DNA from: JASJBU01 sp965372385
GTDB taxonomy: Bacteria > Pseudomonadota > Gammaproteobacteria > Chromatiales > Chromatiaceae
Direction: 5' to 3'
DNA length: 19,890 bases
Assembly (NCBI GenBank): GCA_965372385.1
Contig: CBDVCD010000032.1
Location: forward strand, 1-19,890
Below are positions 1-9,104 of the stretch, one piece after another (within the stretch, counting starts at the first letter, position 1; the number at the start of each line of letters is the position of its first letter). The notes under the pieces were generated by a model. It searched no databases. It had not been told where the DNA came from and was given only the letters and a program-made list of their open reading frames with translations. The position numbers were made by a program, and so were the translations under genes.

Positions 1-196
1 CATCAAAGCCTGCCAAAGCTTCCAGCGTTTCCTGGAGATAGATTGGGGCGATTGTGTCATTGGTTACCACCATCACCTGACTGCCATCGATATGATTTCG
101 ATAGCGTTCAGTATCACGGTAGAGGCCTGCCCCGATATAGATGGGATAACTTCTCTGTCCCAGATCAACTGTTAATTGTTTCAACGTAGCGTTCAA
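1..196 (-). CDS. aroB: 3-dehydroquinate synthase, N-terminal part (cut by window edge)
   Basis: The first 65 codons of a gene that runs off the left edge. The reading begins MNATLKQLTVDLGQRSYPIY and continues IGAGL...VMVVTND, the typical opening of bacterial AroB, whose first strand and NAD-binding start have this pattern. The enzyme converts DAHP to 3-dehydroquinate in the cytoplasmic shikimate pathway. No ATG is in frame near the start; a TTG at 194-196 preceded by GGGAG five bases upstream is the best initiation site. A second TTG four codons later is possible. It follows aroK after 28 bases on the same strand, so the two are almost certainly cotranscribed. Identification comes from the N-terminal sequence and the neighbour aroK; the catalytic metal-binding part lies outside the window. 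Confidence 0.9.
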   Translation of the reverse strand, partial: MNATLKQLTVDLGQRSYPIYIGAGLYRDTERYRNHIDGSQVMVVTNDTIAPIYLQETLEALAGFD

Positions 197-224
197 TTCA
201 GCTCCCAATGCATGTGATCGAGGA

Positions 225-746
225 TCAATTGGCAGATTCAAGTTTCGCCTGGATCTCCCGGGCAACCGCCTGGGCATTACGGCGGTCACTGACAATCACC
301 AGATCGGCTGTCTGGCGATAGAGGGGCTCACGTTGTTCCATCAGTTCCCGCAGTTTCAGTAGTGGGTCTCCAGTCTGCAACAGTGGACGGTTCCGGTCAC
401 GATAGGTCCGCTCGTATTGTTGTTCAGGGGTACAGTGCAGATAAACAACAAATCCCCTGGAAGAGAGCACCCGACGATTATCCGGATCCAGGACTGCCCC
501 CCCTCCAGTTGCCAAGACCACACCATCAAGTGCAGTCAGCTCATCAATAACTGCGCATTCACGAATACGGAATCCCTCTTCACCTTCAAACTCAAAGATG
601 GTGGGAATATCCACACCGGTCCGGCGCTGAATCTCCTGATCTGAATCAACGAATTCCAACCCGAGGGCCTGTGACAACTGCCTACCCACAGTAGTTTTCC
701 CAGCCCCCATGGGGCCAATTAGAAAAAGATTTTGCTTTCGATTCAT
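225..746 (-). CDS. aroK: Shikimate kinase
   Basis: A 173-residue protein of normal family length. It phosphorylates shikimate at the 3-hydroxyl using ATP, in the cytoplasmic pathway to chorismate. The P-loop is GPMGAGKTT at residues 11-19. The shikimate-binding region shows EFVDSDQEIQRRTG around residues 31-44, a GGGAVL motif near residue 82, and the lid segment contains RDRNRPLLQ. It precedes aroB by 28 bases, the usual aroK-aroB pair. The pilQ operon ends upstream at a terminator (851-880), so aroKB probably uses its own promoter in 747-850, although no clear sigma-70 boxes were found there. The start is an ATG at 744-746. In many gammaproteobacteria aroKB follows pilMNOPQ exactly as here. 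Confidence 0.95.
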   Translation of the reverse strand: MNRKQNLFLIGPMGAGKTTVGRQLSQALGLEFVDSDQEIQRRTGVDIPTIFEFEGEEGFRIRECAVIDELTALDGVVLATGGGAVLDPDNRRVLSSRGFVVYLHCTPEQQYERTYRDRNRPLLQTGDPLLKLRELMEQREPLYRQTADLVIVSDRRNAQAVAREIQAKLESAN

Positions 747-850
747 ACAGAGAAGATAAGACAGATATGACCTCTAGCGCAAGCTAGACATAAAAAACTC
801 TGAGAGCTAGCCCTGAGATAGGCCTGAATAAAGGACTGGTGATCTGAGAA

Positions 851-880
851 ATAAAAAAGGCGTACCTTCCGATACGCCTT
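851..880 (-). terminator. Rho-independent terminator after pilQ
   Basis: AAGGCGTA at 857-864 pairs perfectly with TACGCCTT at 873-880 (8-bp stem, 8-nt loop). On the minus strand the stem is followed directly by a run of six T residues (plus-strand A run 853-858, partly within the stem). It lies 27-56 bases past the pilQ stop codon and would separate the pil operon from aroKB. Confidence 0.8.
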
Positions 881-906
881 AAAGTCAATAATAATGCTAT
901 ATTATT

Positions 907-3066
907 TCATCGAACACGCAGTGATTCTTTGAGGATTTTTGGCGTAACGAAGATCAGGAGTTCTTTGTTCTCGTCAATTTTTTCATTTCTCTTGAAGAGA
1001 ATGCCAATAAATGGGATATCACCAAGGAACGGAACCTTCTCCGTGCTGTCGGTCTTGGTGCGTTCAAACACCCCTCCAAGCACCACGGTCTCCCCATTAT
1101 CGACCAACACCGTTGTCTCAATCTTACGTGTGTCTATAGGTGGTATATCATTAAGGGCGCGTGAGTAATCAGGGCTATCCTTATTGATCTGCAAATCCAT
1201 TCTGATGCGGTCATCAGGAGTAATGTGGGGGGTGACCTCCAGCTTCAATACGGCCTCTTTAAAACTGACCGAGGTTGCACCACTGGAGCTGGCCTCCTGA
1301 TAAGGAATCTCAAAACCCTGTTTGATAGAGGCCTTATGCTGATCAGAAGTGATCACTCTTGGACTGGAGATGACCTCGCCTTTACCCTCTTTTTGCATTG
1401 CAGAAAGCTCAAGCTGTAACAAATTAGAACCCAATCTTCCCACGAGGAAGTTGATAGCGCCAGAAGGAGCATTGACTGGCAGATTGACCATCAAGGCCTC
1501 CATTCCGGAGCCGGCGGGATTTTCAATGCCCTGAACATAATTATTCGTACCAGGAACATGCCCGGGTAGACCACCTGCAACTGTTTGCCACGAACTTGCA
1601 GTATTACCATTGAATGTAGCACCGAAACGCACCCCTAAATCCCTGGCAAAATCGTTATTCGCGATCACAATACGTGACTCGATCAGTACCTGGCGCACCG
1701 GTATATCCAACTTCTGCAACAGGCGGCGAATATCTTCCAGCTTGGCAACCGTATCCTGGATCAACAAGGTATTGGTACGGACATCGACTGTAACGTTACC
1801 CCGCTCTGAAAGCAGTCGATTCTCTTCAGATTTAAAAAGGGCTGCCAGATTCTCAGCCTTGGCATAGTTGATCTGGATAAACTCGGAACGCAGCGGCGCC
1901 AGTTCCTCAATCTTCAGTTGTGACTCCAACTCAAGCTGTTCACGAGCCGCGATCTCTTCCGTTGGCGCCACCATAACGACATTGTTTGTCTGGCGTTTGG
2001 ATAGGCCTTTTGACTTGAGAATGATATCGAGCGCCTGATCCCAAGGAACATTCTTCAAACGCAAAGTAATGCGCCCACTGACGGTATCGCTGGTTACCAG
2101 ATTGAGTCCGGTAAAATCTGCCAGGAGCTGCAGTACCGAGCGTACCTCAATATCCTGAAAATTGAGCGACAACTTTTCACCGGTAAAAACCATACGTTCC
2201 TTCTGCAATGCCTCCTTCTCAGTTTTAGTCAATGATCTGACCTCTACCGCGAACACCCCATTGGCCTGATATGCCAGATAGTCATAATCACCAGTGGGAC
2301 TTATCTCGATCAGCACATTTTCACCACTCAATCTGGTTTCAATCATTGTGACTGGTGTGGCAAAATCCATCACATCCAGACTCTGGATCAATGAAGGGTC
2401 GATACTGGCTTTAAAAAACTCCACGACAATACGACCACCCTCTTCCCGCACATCAACCGGAATAGCTGGGTCCGCAAGGGTGATAAGTACCCTCCCCTCA
2501 CCTGTTTCACCGCGCCTGAAATCCACCCCACGAATACCTACATTAGCCCCAAACTCGCTAGTTGTAACCGGGGAACTTGCAGATAGAGGGACAGACCCGG
2601 TTGCTGATAACAAACCTTGGCTACTCATATCCAAATTAATCAGAACTTGATCTTCTCTGACCTCAACCTCATAGCCTACTTTATTGGTCAGATTAATCAC
2701 CACTCGAGTTCTATTACCTGCCTCCACAGCGGTTACGCTATGCGCCGCCCCAATTCCTATCAACTTAGTCTTGAAACCCAGTTCGCTGCTGACGCCAACA
2801 AAATCCAGAGAAATCCTCGACGGATTTTCTGTGCTAAAAATGGCTGGCTCGGCAACAGCACCAGACATCTGCAGACTGATCTGCACCTTATCGCCCGGCA
2901 GAGCAGAGAAATCGATAGCTTTCAGGGAAATATCCGCCCATACATGAAATGGTATACACCACAGCACAAGCAGCACAATGGGTAAAAAACCGACTCTATT
3001 TAAGATCTCGGCACTGCGTGCAAAACTCTTCTCAAAACGACTGAATGCCATTGGCATACCCCTCAT
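907..3066 (-). CDS. pilQ: Type IV pilus secretin PilQ
   Basis: A 719-residue outer-membrane secretin that forms the gated pore through which type IV pili are extruded. Seen in order: a signal/anchor segment ending near residue 44 (HVWA), two AMIN peptidoglycan-binding domains (about 45-150 and 175-250), a secretin/TonB short N-terminal domain beginning around LSLNFQDIEVRSVLQLLADF (about 298-350), a NolW-type domain (from EFIQINYAKAENLAALF), and the C-terminal secretin barrel ending with VPFLGDIPFIGILFK and LLIFVTPKIL. Length and architecture match gammaproteobacterial PilQ. The ATG at 3066 has AGGGGA about six bases upstream; in-frame ATGs at codons 4 and 6 are alternatives. It is the last gene of pilMNOPQ, 16 bases after pilP, and is followed by a terminator. 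Confidence 0.96.
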   Translation of the reverse strand: MRGMPMAFSRFEKSFARSAEILNRVGFLPIVLLVLWCIPFHVWADISLKAIDFSALPGDKVQISLQMSGAVAEPAIFSTENPSRISLDFVGVSSELGFKTKLIGIGAAHSVTAVEAGNRTRVVINLTNKVGYEVEVREDQVLINLDMSSQGLLSATGSVPLSASSPVTTSEFGANVGIRGVDFRRGETGEGRVLITLADPAIPVDVREEGGRIVVEFFKASIDPSLIQSLDVMDFATPVTMIETRLSGENVLIEISPTGDYDYLAYQANGVFAVEVRSLTKTEKEALQKERMVFTGEKLSLNFQDIEVRSVLQLLADFTGLNLVTSDTVSGRITLRLKNVPWDQALDIILKSKGLSKRQTNNVVMVAPTEEIAAREQLELESQLKIEELAPLRSEFIQINYAKAENLAALFKSEENRLLSERGNVTVDVRTNTLLIQDTVAKLEDIRRLLQKLDIPVRQVLIESRIVIANNDFARDLGVRFGATFNGNTASSWQTVAGGLPGHVPGTNNYVQGIENPAGSGMEALMVNLPVNAPSGAINFLVGRLGSNLLQLELSAMQKEGKGEVISSPRVITSDQHKASIKQGFEIPYQEASSSGATSVSFKEAVLKLEVTPHITPDDRIRMDLQINKDSPDYSRALNDIPPIDTRKIETTVLVDNGETVVLGGVFERTKTDSTEKVPFLGDIPFIGILFKRNEKIDENKELLIFVTPKILKESLRVR

Positions 3067-3082
3067 CTCAAATTCCCCTTGA

Positions 3083-3619
3083 CTACTCTGTCAATGCTAG
3101 TGACGCCTGACGCTCACTATAGCCACCAGAACCATCCTGAATAATCTCAGTCAATTCGATCTTTTCTTCAGAAATCAGCATGATCCTACCGTGATTTTGG
3201 CCCATATGATTACCGCTTTTTACCCTGTGTATGGTGCCCTCTTTGGTCTGCACCAACCCCCAAGTGATACCTGTTTGCTCCAGCAATCCAACCATTCGCA
3301 TGGAATCCAGGGCAAAACTCTCCAGCTCTTCTTTCCTTCTATCTGGATCCGGCTGAATACCGTTCTCGACTAGGCTCACCCCCTGAGTAACTTTCTGTTC
3401 CATAGGCATAAAAGGGTCACGCCGCCCCTGATACTCATAAAGAAAGGTTTCAATCTGCTTAATTTCAGGAATTGGCTCAATGCGGCCCGGGGATTCAGCT
3501 TTTTTTTCAGCGACAAAACGCTCTAAGTCCTGTAGCTCAGGATTCGCACATCCAACCAATCCAGTCACAACCAGCAGAGCTGCGGCAGGATGCCAGACCT
3601 TGACACAGGACTCCTTCAT
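3083..3619 (-). CDS. pilP: Type IV pilus assembly lipoprotein PilP
   Basis: A 178-residue lipoprotein. The signal sequence ends in a lipobox LVGC with the acylated cysteine at residue 24. The conserved central patch YEYQGRRDPFMP (about residue 63-74) is the PilP hallmark, and the C-terminal half forms the beta domain that contacts PilQ (HRVKSGNHMGQNHGRI). PilP links the inner-membrane PilM-N-O platform to the PilQ secretin. Its ATG overlaps the pilO stop codon in an ATGA arrangement, which points to translational coupling. Family length is about 175 residues, so the gene is intact. Confidence 0.94.
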   Translation of the reverse strand: MKESCVKVWHPAAALLVVTGLVGCANPELQDLERFVAEKKAESPGRIEPIPEIKQIETFLYEYQGRRDPFMPMEQKVTQGVSLVENGIQPDPDRRKEELESFALDSMRMVGLLEQTGITWGLVQTKEGTIHRVKSGNHMGQNHGRIMLISEEKIELTEIIQDGSGGYSERQASLALTE

Positions 3620-4218
3620 TGCATTTCCTCTTCATCAAGATAGCGGTAGGTTTTTGCCGTTGCCTCCAATGCCAATAATTTGCTCTTACTATTCTTTTGC
3701 TTCCGTTCCTGAATCTTAATGTCATGAATAGTCACAATTCTTGGCAATGCGGCTAGGCCACTGATAAATTCACCGAATTCATGGTATTGCCCGGTAACTT
3801 TTATCTCTATCGGAAGCTCAGCGTAAAACTCTCTGGGCACCTCCGCTTCGGGTTTAAACAGTTCAAATTCCAGACCTGAAGCCAATCCAGTTTGCGAAAC
3901 ATCAACCAATAGATCCGCGACCTCCGTTTTATTGGGCAATTGTCGCAGCATGGTGCCGAACGACTGTCTCATCTCTTCAAGTTGTTTTCTGTAAGCATCC
4001 AGATTCGCAGCTTTTGCCTGTTTAACCTCGAAGGTAGAACGTAACTCGGTCTCTTTCTTCTCAATGGTAGATAGCCGGTTGAGTTGCGCTTCAGTATCTA
4101 AGTAATACCCACCAGCCACGACCAGAGCACAGACGATTAATATCAGTGCAATCTTAACGGGAACCGGCCAGATCCCGATATTACTGAAATCAAGTTCGTT
4201 GAGTTCCTCTATATTCAC
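3616..4218 (-). CDS. pilO: Type IV pilus inner-membrane protein PilO
   Basis: A 200-residue bitopic inner-membrane protein. It has a short cytoplasmic N-terminus, one transmembrane helix at about residues 22-41 (VKIALILIVCALVVAGGYY), a coiled-coil stretch (about 45-90) and a ferredoxin-like periplasmic domain containing PREFYAELPIEIKVTGQYHE. PilO dimerises with PilN and supports the pilus assembly complex. The start is a GTG whose first bases overlap the pilN stop codon (GTGA), and its stop overlaps pilP. The highly compressed spacing argues for stoichiometric coupled translation of the N-O-P proteins. Confidence 0.94.
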   Translation of the reverse strand: MNIEELNELDFSNIGIWPVPVKIALILIVCALVVAGGYYLDTEAQLNRLSTIEKKETELRSTFEVKQAKAANLDAYRKQLEEMRQSFGTMLRQLPNKTEVADLLVDVSQTGLASGLEFELFKPEAEVPREFYAELPIEIKVTGQYHEFGEFISGLAALPRIVTIHDIKIQERKQKNSKSKLLALEATAKTYRYLDEEEMQ

Positions 4219-4775
4219 CTTTTTTCCTCCATAGCCTGGAAGATCTGGCTCGCCGCCAACTTGAAGTGACTCAGGCCTGTTCCTGTTGCCTCTTTGCTTT
4301 CGATAAAATTAAGCCGTGGTTTTCCTAACCAGTTTGAGTTCTCTATATTACGCATAAAAGAGGAGACCCTTGCATTTGACTGGGCTTGACCTTCTATCTC
4401 AACCTTGGCACCATTCTGTTCGACATTCTTGAGAAAAACTCCCTCAGGTAGGGTAGATACGATCTCATCAAATAGATGCACGATCTGAGGACGACTGCTC
4501 TGAAGTTCCTGTATGATATTCATGCGCGCCAGCAGACTCGCCTTGGTTTTACCCAGATCACGAATTTCCGTTATCTGTCGATCAACCACATCGATTTGAT
4601 GTTGCAAGTATGCATTCCTCTGTGCTTGCGCTTTTATCTGACTCTCTATTTGCATGTGCGCAACGATCACTGCCAATACACTCAGGACGACACCTGCAAG
4701 AACCACGAGGCCGAATTCCTGTTGACGTTTTTTTCGCTTGGCTTCACGCCAAGGTAGGAGGTTGATACGCGCCAT
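4215..4775 (-). CDS. pilN: Type IV pilus inner-membrane protein PilN
   Basis: A 186-residue protein starting MARINLLPWREAKRKKRQQE. The INLLPWR segment is the conserved cytoplasmic motif that inserts into a groove of PilM. One transmembrane helix follows (about residues 22-42), then a coiled coil and a small periplasmic domain. PilN heterodimerises with PilO. Its ATG shares one base with the pilM stop codon (TAATG), so translation is probably coupled. Confidence 0.95.
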   Translation of the reverse strand: MARINLLPWREAKRKKRQQEFGLVVLAGVVLSVLAVIVAHMQIESQIKAQAQRNAYLQHQIDVVDRQITEIRDLGKTKASLLARMNIIQELQSSRPQIVHLFDEIVSTLPEGVFLKNVEQNGAKVEIEGQAQSNARVSSFMRNIENSNWLGKPRLNFIESKEATGTGLSHFKLAASQIFQAMEEKR

Positions 4776-5848
4776 TAGTCAAAACTCCTCAGGGCAAGAC
4801 CACAAGCAATCATCAGGGCTGGAGCATCAGCACTCAATACCTGGGGCTTAACCTTGTTTGAGACTGACATGTTTGCAAATGGGTTGGCAACCGATGCTGG
4901 GGTTCCCAGTTTTTCCTCGATAAGATCGTCCACTCCAGGAATCGATGAACTCCCACCTGCAAGGATGATATGCTCGACACTGCTGTAAGCACTAGAGGAA
5001 AAGAAAAACTGAAGTGATCGGCTAACTTGTTGTGCCATTGCTTCCTTGAACGGATCCAACACCTCAGGAACATAGTTATCCGGTAACCCTCCTTGACGTT
5101 TCGCCATACCGGCCTCTTCCATAGATAGTCCATAACGGCGCTGAATCTCTTCTGTCAGCTGCCGCCCACCAAAATTTTGCTCACGTGTGTAGATGATTTT
5201 TTTGTTATGCAGTACATTCAGGGTGGTCGTTGTGGCTCCAATATCCGCTACCGCCACGGTCTGGCCCTCACCCCCTTCAGGCAACTGATCGATCAACTGG
5301 GTGCAGGCATTCTCCATGGCATAGGCCTCTACATCAACGACTGTTGCAGTCAGCCCTGCTAACTCTAGAGCCGCAACCCGATTGTCAACATTCTCACTTC
5401 TCGATGCCGCCAGCAACACATCAACAAGGTCTGGATTTTTTTCAGAGCCCCCAATTACTTCGAAGTCGATATTGACCTCTTCCAGTGGATAGGGGATATA
5501 CTGGTCCGCCTCCAATTGAATCTGACTTTCTAGATCCTGCTCGGAGAGCGAAGCAGGCATAGAGATAACCTTGGTAATGACCGCCGAACCTGATACAGCG
5601 ACCGCGGCATGCTTTGCCCTGGAGCCAGAACGTTTCAATGCCGTGCGAATGGCTTCCCCAACTGCTTCAACCTCTGCAATATTCTTTTCAACCACCGCAT
5701 TTAAGGGAAGTGGCTCAACACTATAGGTATCAACACGAAAGAGTGAACTACCTCGTCCGGTATTTTTTGAAAGTTCCAGCAGTTTGACTGCGGTGGAGCT
5801 GATATCGATGCCAATCAATGGCAGATTCTTTCTTCCGAAAAAAAACAT
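4775..5848 (-). CDS. pilM: Type IV pilus actin-like ATPase-fold protein PilM
   Basis: A 357-residue cytoplasmic protein with an FtsA/actin-like fold. The phosphate-1 motif is LIGIDISSTAVKLLEL (about residues 11-26), the phosphate-2 motif is VAVADIGATTTTLNVL (about 198-213), and the adenosine motif is IILAGGSSSIPGV (about 294-306). PilM binds the PilN N-terminus and forms the cytoplasmic ring of the type IVa pilus machine. The ATG at 5848 has AGGA eight bases upstream. It is the first gene of the operon and is divergent from the penicillin-binding protein gene, an arrangement also known from Pseudomonas. Confidence 0.96.
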   Translation of the reverse strand: MFFFGRKNLPLIGIDISSTAVKLLELSKNTGRGSSLFRVDTYSVEPLPLNAVVEKNIAEVEAVGEAIRTALKRSGSRAKHAAVAVSGSAVITKVISMPASLSEQDLESQIQLEADQYIPYPLEEVNIDFEVIGGSEKNPDLVDVLLAASRSENVDNRVAALELAGLTATVVDVEAYAMENACTQLIDQLPEGGEGQTVAVADIGATTTTLNVLHNKKIIYTREQNFGGRQLTEEIQRRYGLSMEEAGMAKRQGGLPDNYVPEVLDPFKEAMAQQVSRSLQFFFSSSAYSSVEHIILAGGSSSIPGVDDLIEEKLGTPASVANPFANMSVSNKVKPQVLSADAPALMIACGLALRSFD

Positions 5849-6048
5849 GCGGTTTTCCTGAACTAACTTTAAGTGCCGCGAAAATTAAATTAGAATTCTC
5901 TTCAAATAGTATGAGTAACTGTATAGCAGTAAATAATTTTTCTGTGAAGCCGATTATTCAGCATTTGTGACAGAAAAACATTTATCTATTTTGCTAACAT
6001 AACGAATATCATACGTTTGATTCTGGTCTTACCAACATCTGCAAATCT
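5849..6048. promoter_or_regulatory. Divergent AT-rich promoter region, pilM / mrcA
   Basis: About 200 AT-rich bases between two divergently transcribed operons must hold both promoters. For pilM, a minus-strand TTTACT / TACTAT pair with a 16-base spacer can be read at about 5906-5933. For mrcA, a plus-strand TTGTGA at 5965-5970 and TATTTT at 5987-5992, also 16 bases apart, is possible. All four boxes are imperfect. No sigma-54 signature was found. The boxes are inference; the divergent arrangement is directly visible. Confidence 0.4.
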
Positions 6049-8496
6049 GTGAACCACTGCATGAAGTCGCCCTACAGCCTCATAAAATATATTCTCTACC
6101 TCTTTTTCGGTCTCACCATTTTTGCTGTTGGCGGCATCACTACCGCCTACTTGTATTTGGAGCCGAGTCTTCCATCCATCGACACGCTGAAGGATGTACG
6201 TCTACAAGTTCCACTACATATCTACAGCAATGACCGAAAACTAATCGCCGAGTTTGGCGAGAAGCGCCGTGAGCCACTCAAGTATGACGAAGTTCCTGAG
6301 CCGATCATTCAGGCCTTTCTTGCCGCTGAGGATGACCGGTTTTTTGAACACCCTGGCGTTGATTATCAGGGACTGCTCCGTGCTGCCGTTCAACTTCTAC
6401 TCACAGGAGAACGCCGCCAAGGAGGCAGTACGATCACCATGCAGGTAGCTCGTAACTTCTTCCTGAGCAGCAAAAAAACCTACACACGCAAACTCAACGA
6501 GATCTTCCTTGCCCTGAAGATTGAACGCCTACTCTCCAAACAGGAGATCCTGGAACTCTACCTAAACAAGATCTATTTCGGTCACCGCGCTTACGGGATC
6601 GGCGCTGCTTCTGTGGTCTATTACGGCAGGCCTGTAGAAAAACTTGAGCTTTCTGAAATCGCCATGATTGCCGGGCTTCCAAAGGCACCTTCAAAACACA
6701 ATCCGGTAACCAATCCCAGCCGTGCCCTGATTCGTCGAAACTATGTTCTTGGGCGTATGTTCGATCTGGAATATATCAACCAGGCTCAATATGATAGCGC
6801 CAAATCAGCACCTGTCACCGCATCGCTTCACCATTCATTGAGTGAAGTCGAGGCCCCCTATGTGGCTGAAATGGCCAGATCGGAAGCAGTCCAACGATTT
6901 GGCAATGAAGCCTACACAAACGGTTATGCAGTTTTTACTACTATCGACAGCCGCCTGCAGACAGCAGCCAACCAGGCTTTACGCCATGCCCTTTTAGCTT
7001 ATGATAAACGCCACGGTTACAGGGGTGTCTCTGGCCACCATGAAATCACCGACACAACCACCCCAAATGAGTTACTCAGTTTGCTAAGCGAACAGCAACG
7101 TATACCTGGACTGAAAAATGCGATAGTACTCGAACTTACTGATCAAACAGCAAAAATTTTACTGCCTGACGGCAACCTAGCAGACCTTGCCTGGGAAGGA
7201 CTCGCTTGGGCCCGTGAATACTTGGACCAGGATCATCAGGGCCAAAAACGCAAAAATGCCAGTGAAGTACTTACACCTGGCGACCTCATCCTAATCCTGC
7301 AGGAGACATCTTCGGAAGGGGAGCTACGCTGGCGTCTCGCACAAAATCCCCAGATAGCCGGTGCCCTGGTTTCCGTCTCTCCTGACAATGGCGCCATACA
7401 GGCCCTCGTGGGAGGTTATGATTTCTATCAGAGCAAGTTTAATCGGGTTACCCAGGCAAAGCGCCAACCAGGATCAGGCTTCAAGGCCTTTGTCTATTCT
7501 GCTGCTTTGGAAGCGGGCTACACTGCTGCCAGTCTGATCAATGATGCGCCGGTGGTATTTGACGACCCAGCTTTGGAAGCAACCTGGCGTCCGGAAAACT
7601 ACAGTGGGAAATTCTTTGGCCCCACGCGTCTGCGCTACGCCTTGACGCATTCACGCAACCTGGTTTCAATCCGACTTTTGCGAAAAATGGGCATCAAACC
7701 TACCGTGCAGTACATTACCCGGTTTGGGTTTGAGGAAAACGAACTACCCCGCGACCTCTCCCTGGCTTTAGGCAGTGGCGCCATCACCCCCCTGCGGATG
7801 GCCGAGGGGTATTCCATACTGGCTAACGGTGGTTACCATGTTTCACCCTACTACATCGAACATATCGAGGACGATAACCACAACATCGTCTACCAGGCCA
7901 ATCCCGAAAAGGTCTGCGATGAAGAGCAGACCACAAGGTTGGAAGAAGCCACCACTGGCGTTGTTGATGAACAATTGCCCGTTCGTTGTGCGGCCCGCGT
8001 CATTACGCCACAGAATCATTACCTGATGAACTCCATGATGCGGGATGTCATTCAGCATGGTACGGCCAAACTTGCCCGTACTCTGGGCCGAAAGGATCTT
8101 GCCGGCAAAACAGGCACCACCAATGAACAGCGCGACGCCTGGTTCAATGGATTCAACCGCCACCTTGTTGCGATCACCTGGGTTGGGTTTGATAACTTCA
8201 CCCCACTGGGTCGCGGTGAGGTAGGTGGGCGTGCAGCCTTACCCGCCTGGATCGACTTCATGCATATCGCCTTGGATGGGGTAAATGAAGAACTACCGGA
8301 CCTTCCTCCCGAAATGGTGACCATGCGCATCGATGTTGAGACCGGCAAGCCGGTTGGCGCTGGAGCTAAAAATGCCATCTTTGAGATCTTTCGTGAGGCA
8401 TATGCGCCACCCTTGCCCCTATCTGGAGTCGGCTACCCAGGCAGTGGAAAACCAGGCAAACCACTTGCTGTCGATCCAGCTGAAGACCCATTCTGA
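6049..8496 (+). CDS. mrcA: Penicillin-binding protein 1A (glycosyltransferase/transpeptidase)
   Basis: An 815-residue class A penicillin-binding protein that polymerises glycan strands and cross-links peptides in the periplasm. An N-terminal transmembrane segment (about 11-33) is followed by the GT51 domain: EDDRFFEHPG with catalytic Glu94, GGSTITMQVARNFF, and KIYFGHRAYGIGAAS. An OB-like insert separates this from the transpeptidase domain with GSGFK (nucleophile Ser476, Lys479), SRN (535-537) and KTGTT (687-691). All catalytic motifs are present. The listed start is GTG; an ATG four codons later (6061, MKSPYSL) gives a more typical N-terminus, and neither has a convincing ribosome-binding site. 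The symbol ponA is used for the same gene in Pseudomonas-type genomes, where it also lies opposite pilM. Confidence 0.95.
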   Translation: MNHCMKSPYSLIKYILYLFFGLTIFAVGGITTAYLYLEPSLPSIDTLKDVRLQVPLHIYSNDRKLIAEFGEKRREPLKYDEVPEPIIQAFLAAEDDRFFEHPGVDYQGLLRAAVQLLLTGERRQGGSTITMQVARNFFLSSKKTYTRKLNEIFLALKIERLLSKQEILELYLNKIYFGHRAYGIGAASVVYYGRPVEKLELSEIAMIAGLPKAPSKHNPVTNPSRALIRRNYVLGRMFDLEYINQAQYDSAKSAPVTASLHHSLSEVEAPYVAEMARSEAVQRFGNEAYTNGYAVFTTIDSRLQTAANQALRHALLAYDKRHGYRGVSGHHEITDTTTPNELLSLLSEQQRIPGLKNAIVLELTDQTAKILLPDGNLADLAWEGLAWAREYLDQDHQGQKRKNASEVLTPGDLILILQETSSEGELRWRLAQNPQIAGALVSVSPDNGAIQALVGGYDFYQSKFNRVTQAKRQPGSGFKAFVYSAALEAGYTAASLINDAPVVFDDPALEATWRPENYSGKFFGPTRLRYALTHSRNLVSIRLLRKMGIKPTVQYITRFGFEENELPRDLSLALGSGAITPLRMAEGYSILANGGYHVSPYYIEHIEDDNHNIVYQANPEKVCDEEQTTRLEEATTGVVDEQLPVRCAARVITPQNHYLMNSMMRDVIQHGTAKLARTLGRKDLAGKTGTTNEQRDAWFNGFNRHLVAITWVGFDNFTPLGRGEVGGRAALPAWIDFMHIALDGVNEELPDLPPEMVTMRIDVETGKPVGAGAKNAIFEIFREAYAPPLPLSGVGYPGSGKPGKPLAVDPAEDPF

Positions 8497-8504
8497 ACCC
8501 TCAA

Positions 8505-9104
8505 ATGAAAGTCAATAAGCGGGAAATCCAACGCCGCATTGCCTATGAGAGCGCGCGCATCCTCACCGAACACCGTTCTGACGATCAACTCTTTGCCATT
8601 CAAAAGGCCGCCACAAAGCTAGGAATTACAGATAAGAGACTGATGCCAAATCGTGAAGAGGTGGAATCGGCGCTACGGGAGCAACAACGTTTGTTTCGGG
8701 GTAACGCGCAACAAAATGCCCTGGAGAGATTGCGTCACTCGGCCCTGCAGGCCATGCAAGCGCTGAGCCATTTCAAACCCATACTGGTGGGGGCGGTGTA
8801 CGAGGGTACAGCAGACAGTAACAGCCATGTGGTATTGCACTTGTTCTCCGACACCCCAGAAGAGGTGATATTTGCCCTCTCGGATCTACACATCCCCTGG
8901 CAGGAACGTGACCGGTACATGAAATTCAGCGACGGCAACCACAAGAGCATGCCAAGCTTCCGGTTCACTGCCGACGGCATCCTCTATGAACTCATCGTTT
9001 TTCCCAGCAAAGGTTATAACAACAGACCGACAAACCCCCTGGACAATCAACCGATCCAGGGTGCAGGCATCAAGCAGCTGGAATTAATGTTGGGTCAGCG
9101 CTGA
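8505..9104 (+). CDS. Conserved protein of unknown function (possible nucleotidyltransferase-like fold)
   Basis: A 199-residue soluble protein with no signal peptide or membrane segment. The N-terminal third is helical and charged (ESARILTEHRSDDQLFAIQK). The middle reads as a beta-alpha unit: LVGAVYEGTADSNSHVVLHL followed by an acidic strand-helix, which loosely resembles the active-site region of nucleotidyltransferase-type folds (G-x-GTA then an acidic or Ser/His pattern). I cannot confirm catalytic aspartates, so this is only a suggestion. The ATG lies eight bases past the mrcA stop with no clear ribosome-binding site, which suggests coupling to the upstream gene. Its last ten bases overlap the 3' end of the convergent gltA gene. 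I recognise it as a probable conserved gammaproteobacterial protein, not as a characterised one. Confidence 0.75.
   Translation: MKVNKREIQRRIAYESARILTEHRSDDQLFAIQKAATKLGITDKRLMPNREEVESALREQQRLFRGNAQQNALERLRHSALQAMQALSHFKPILVGAVYEGTADSNSHVVLHLFSDTPEEVIFALSDLHIPWQERDRYMKFSDGNHKSMPSFRFTADGILYELIVFPSKGYNNRPTNPLDNQPIQGAGIKQLELMLGQR

Noticed and set aside
747..850. Sigma-70 promoter for aroKB
   Set aside because: A TTGCGC/TATCTT pair with 18-base spacing can be read, but both boxes are too weak to annotate.
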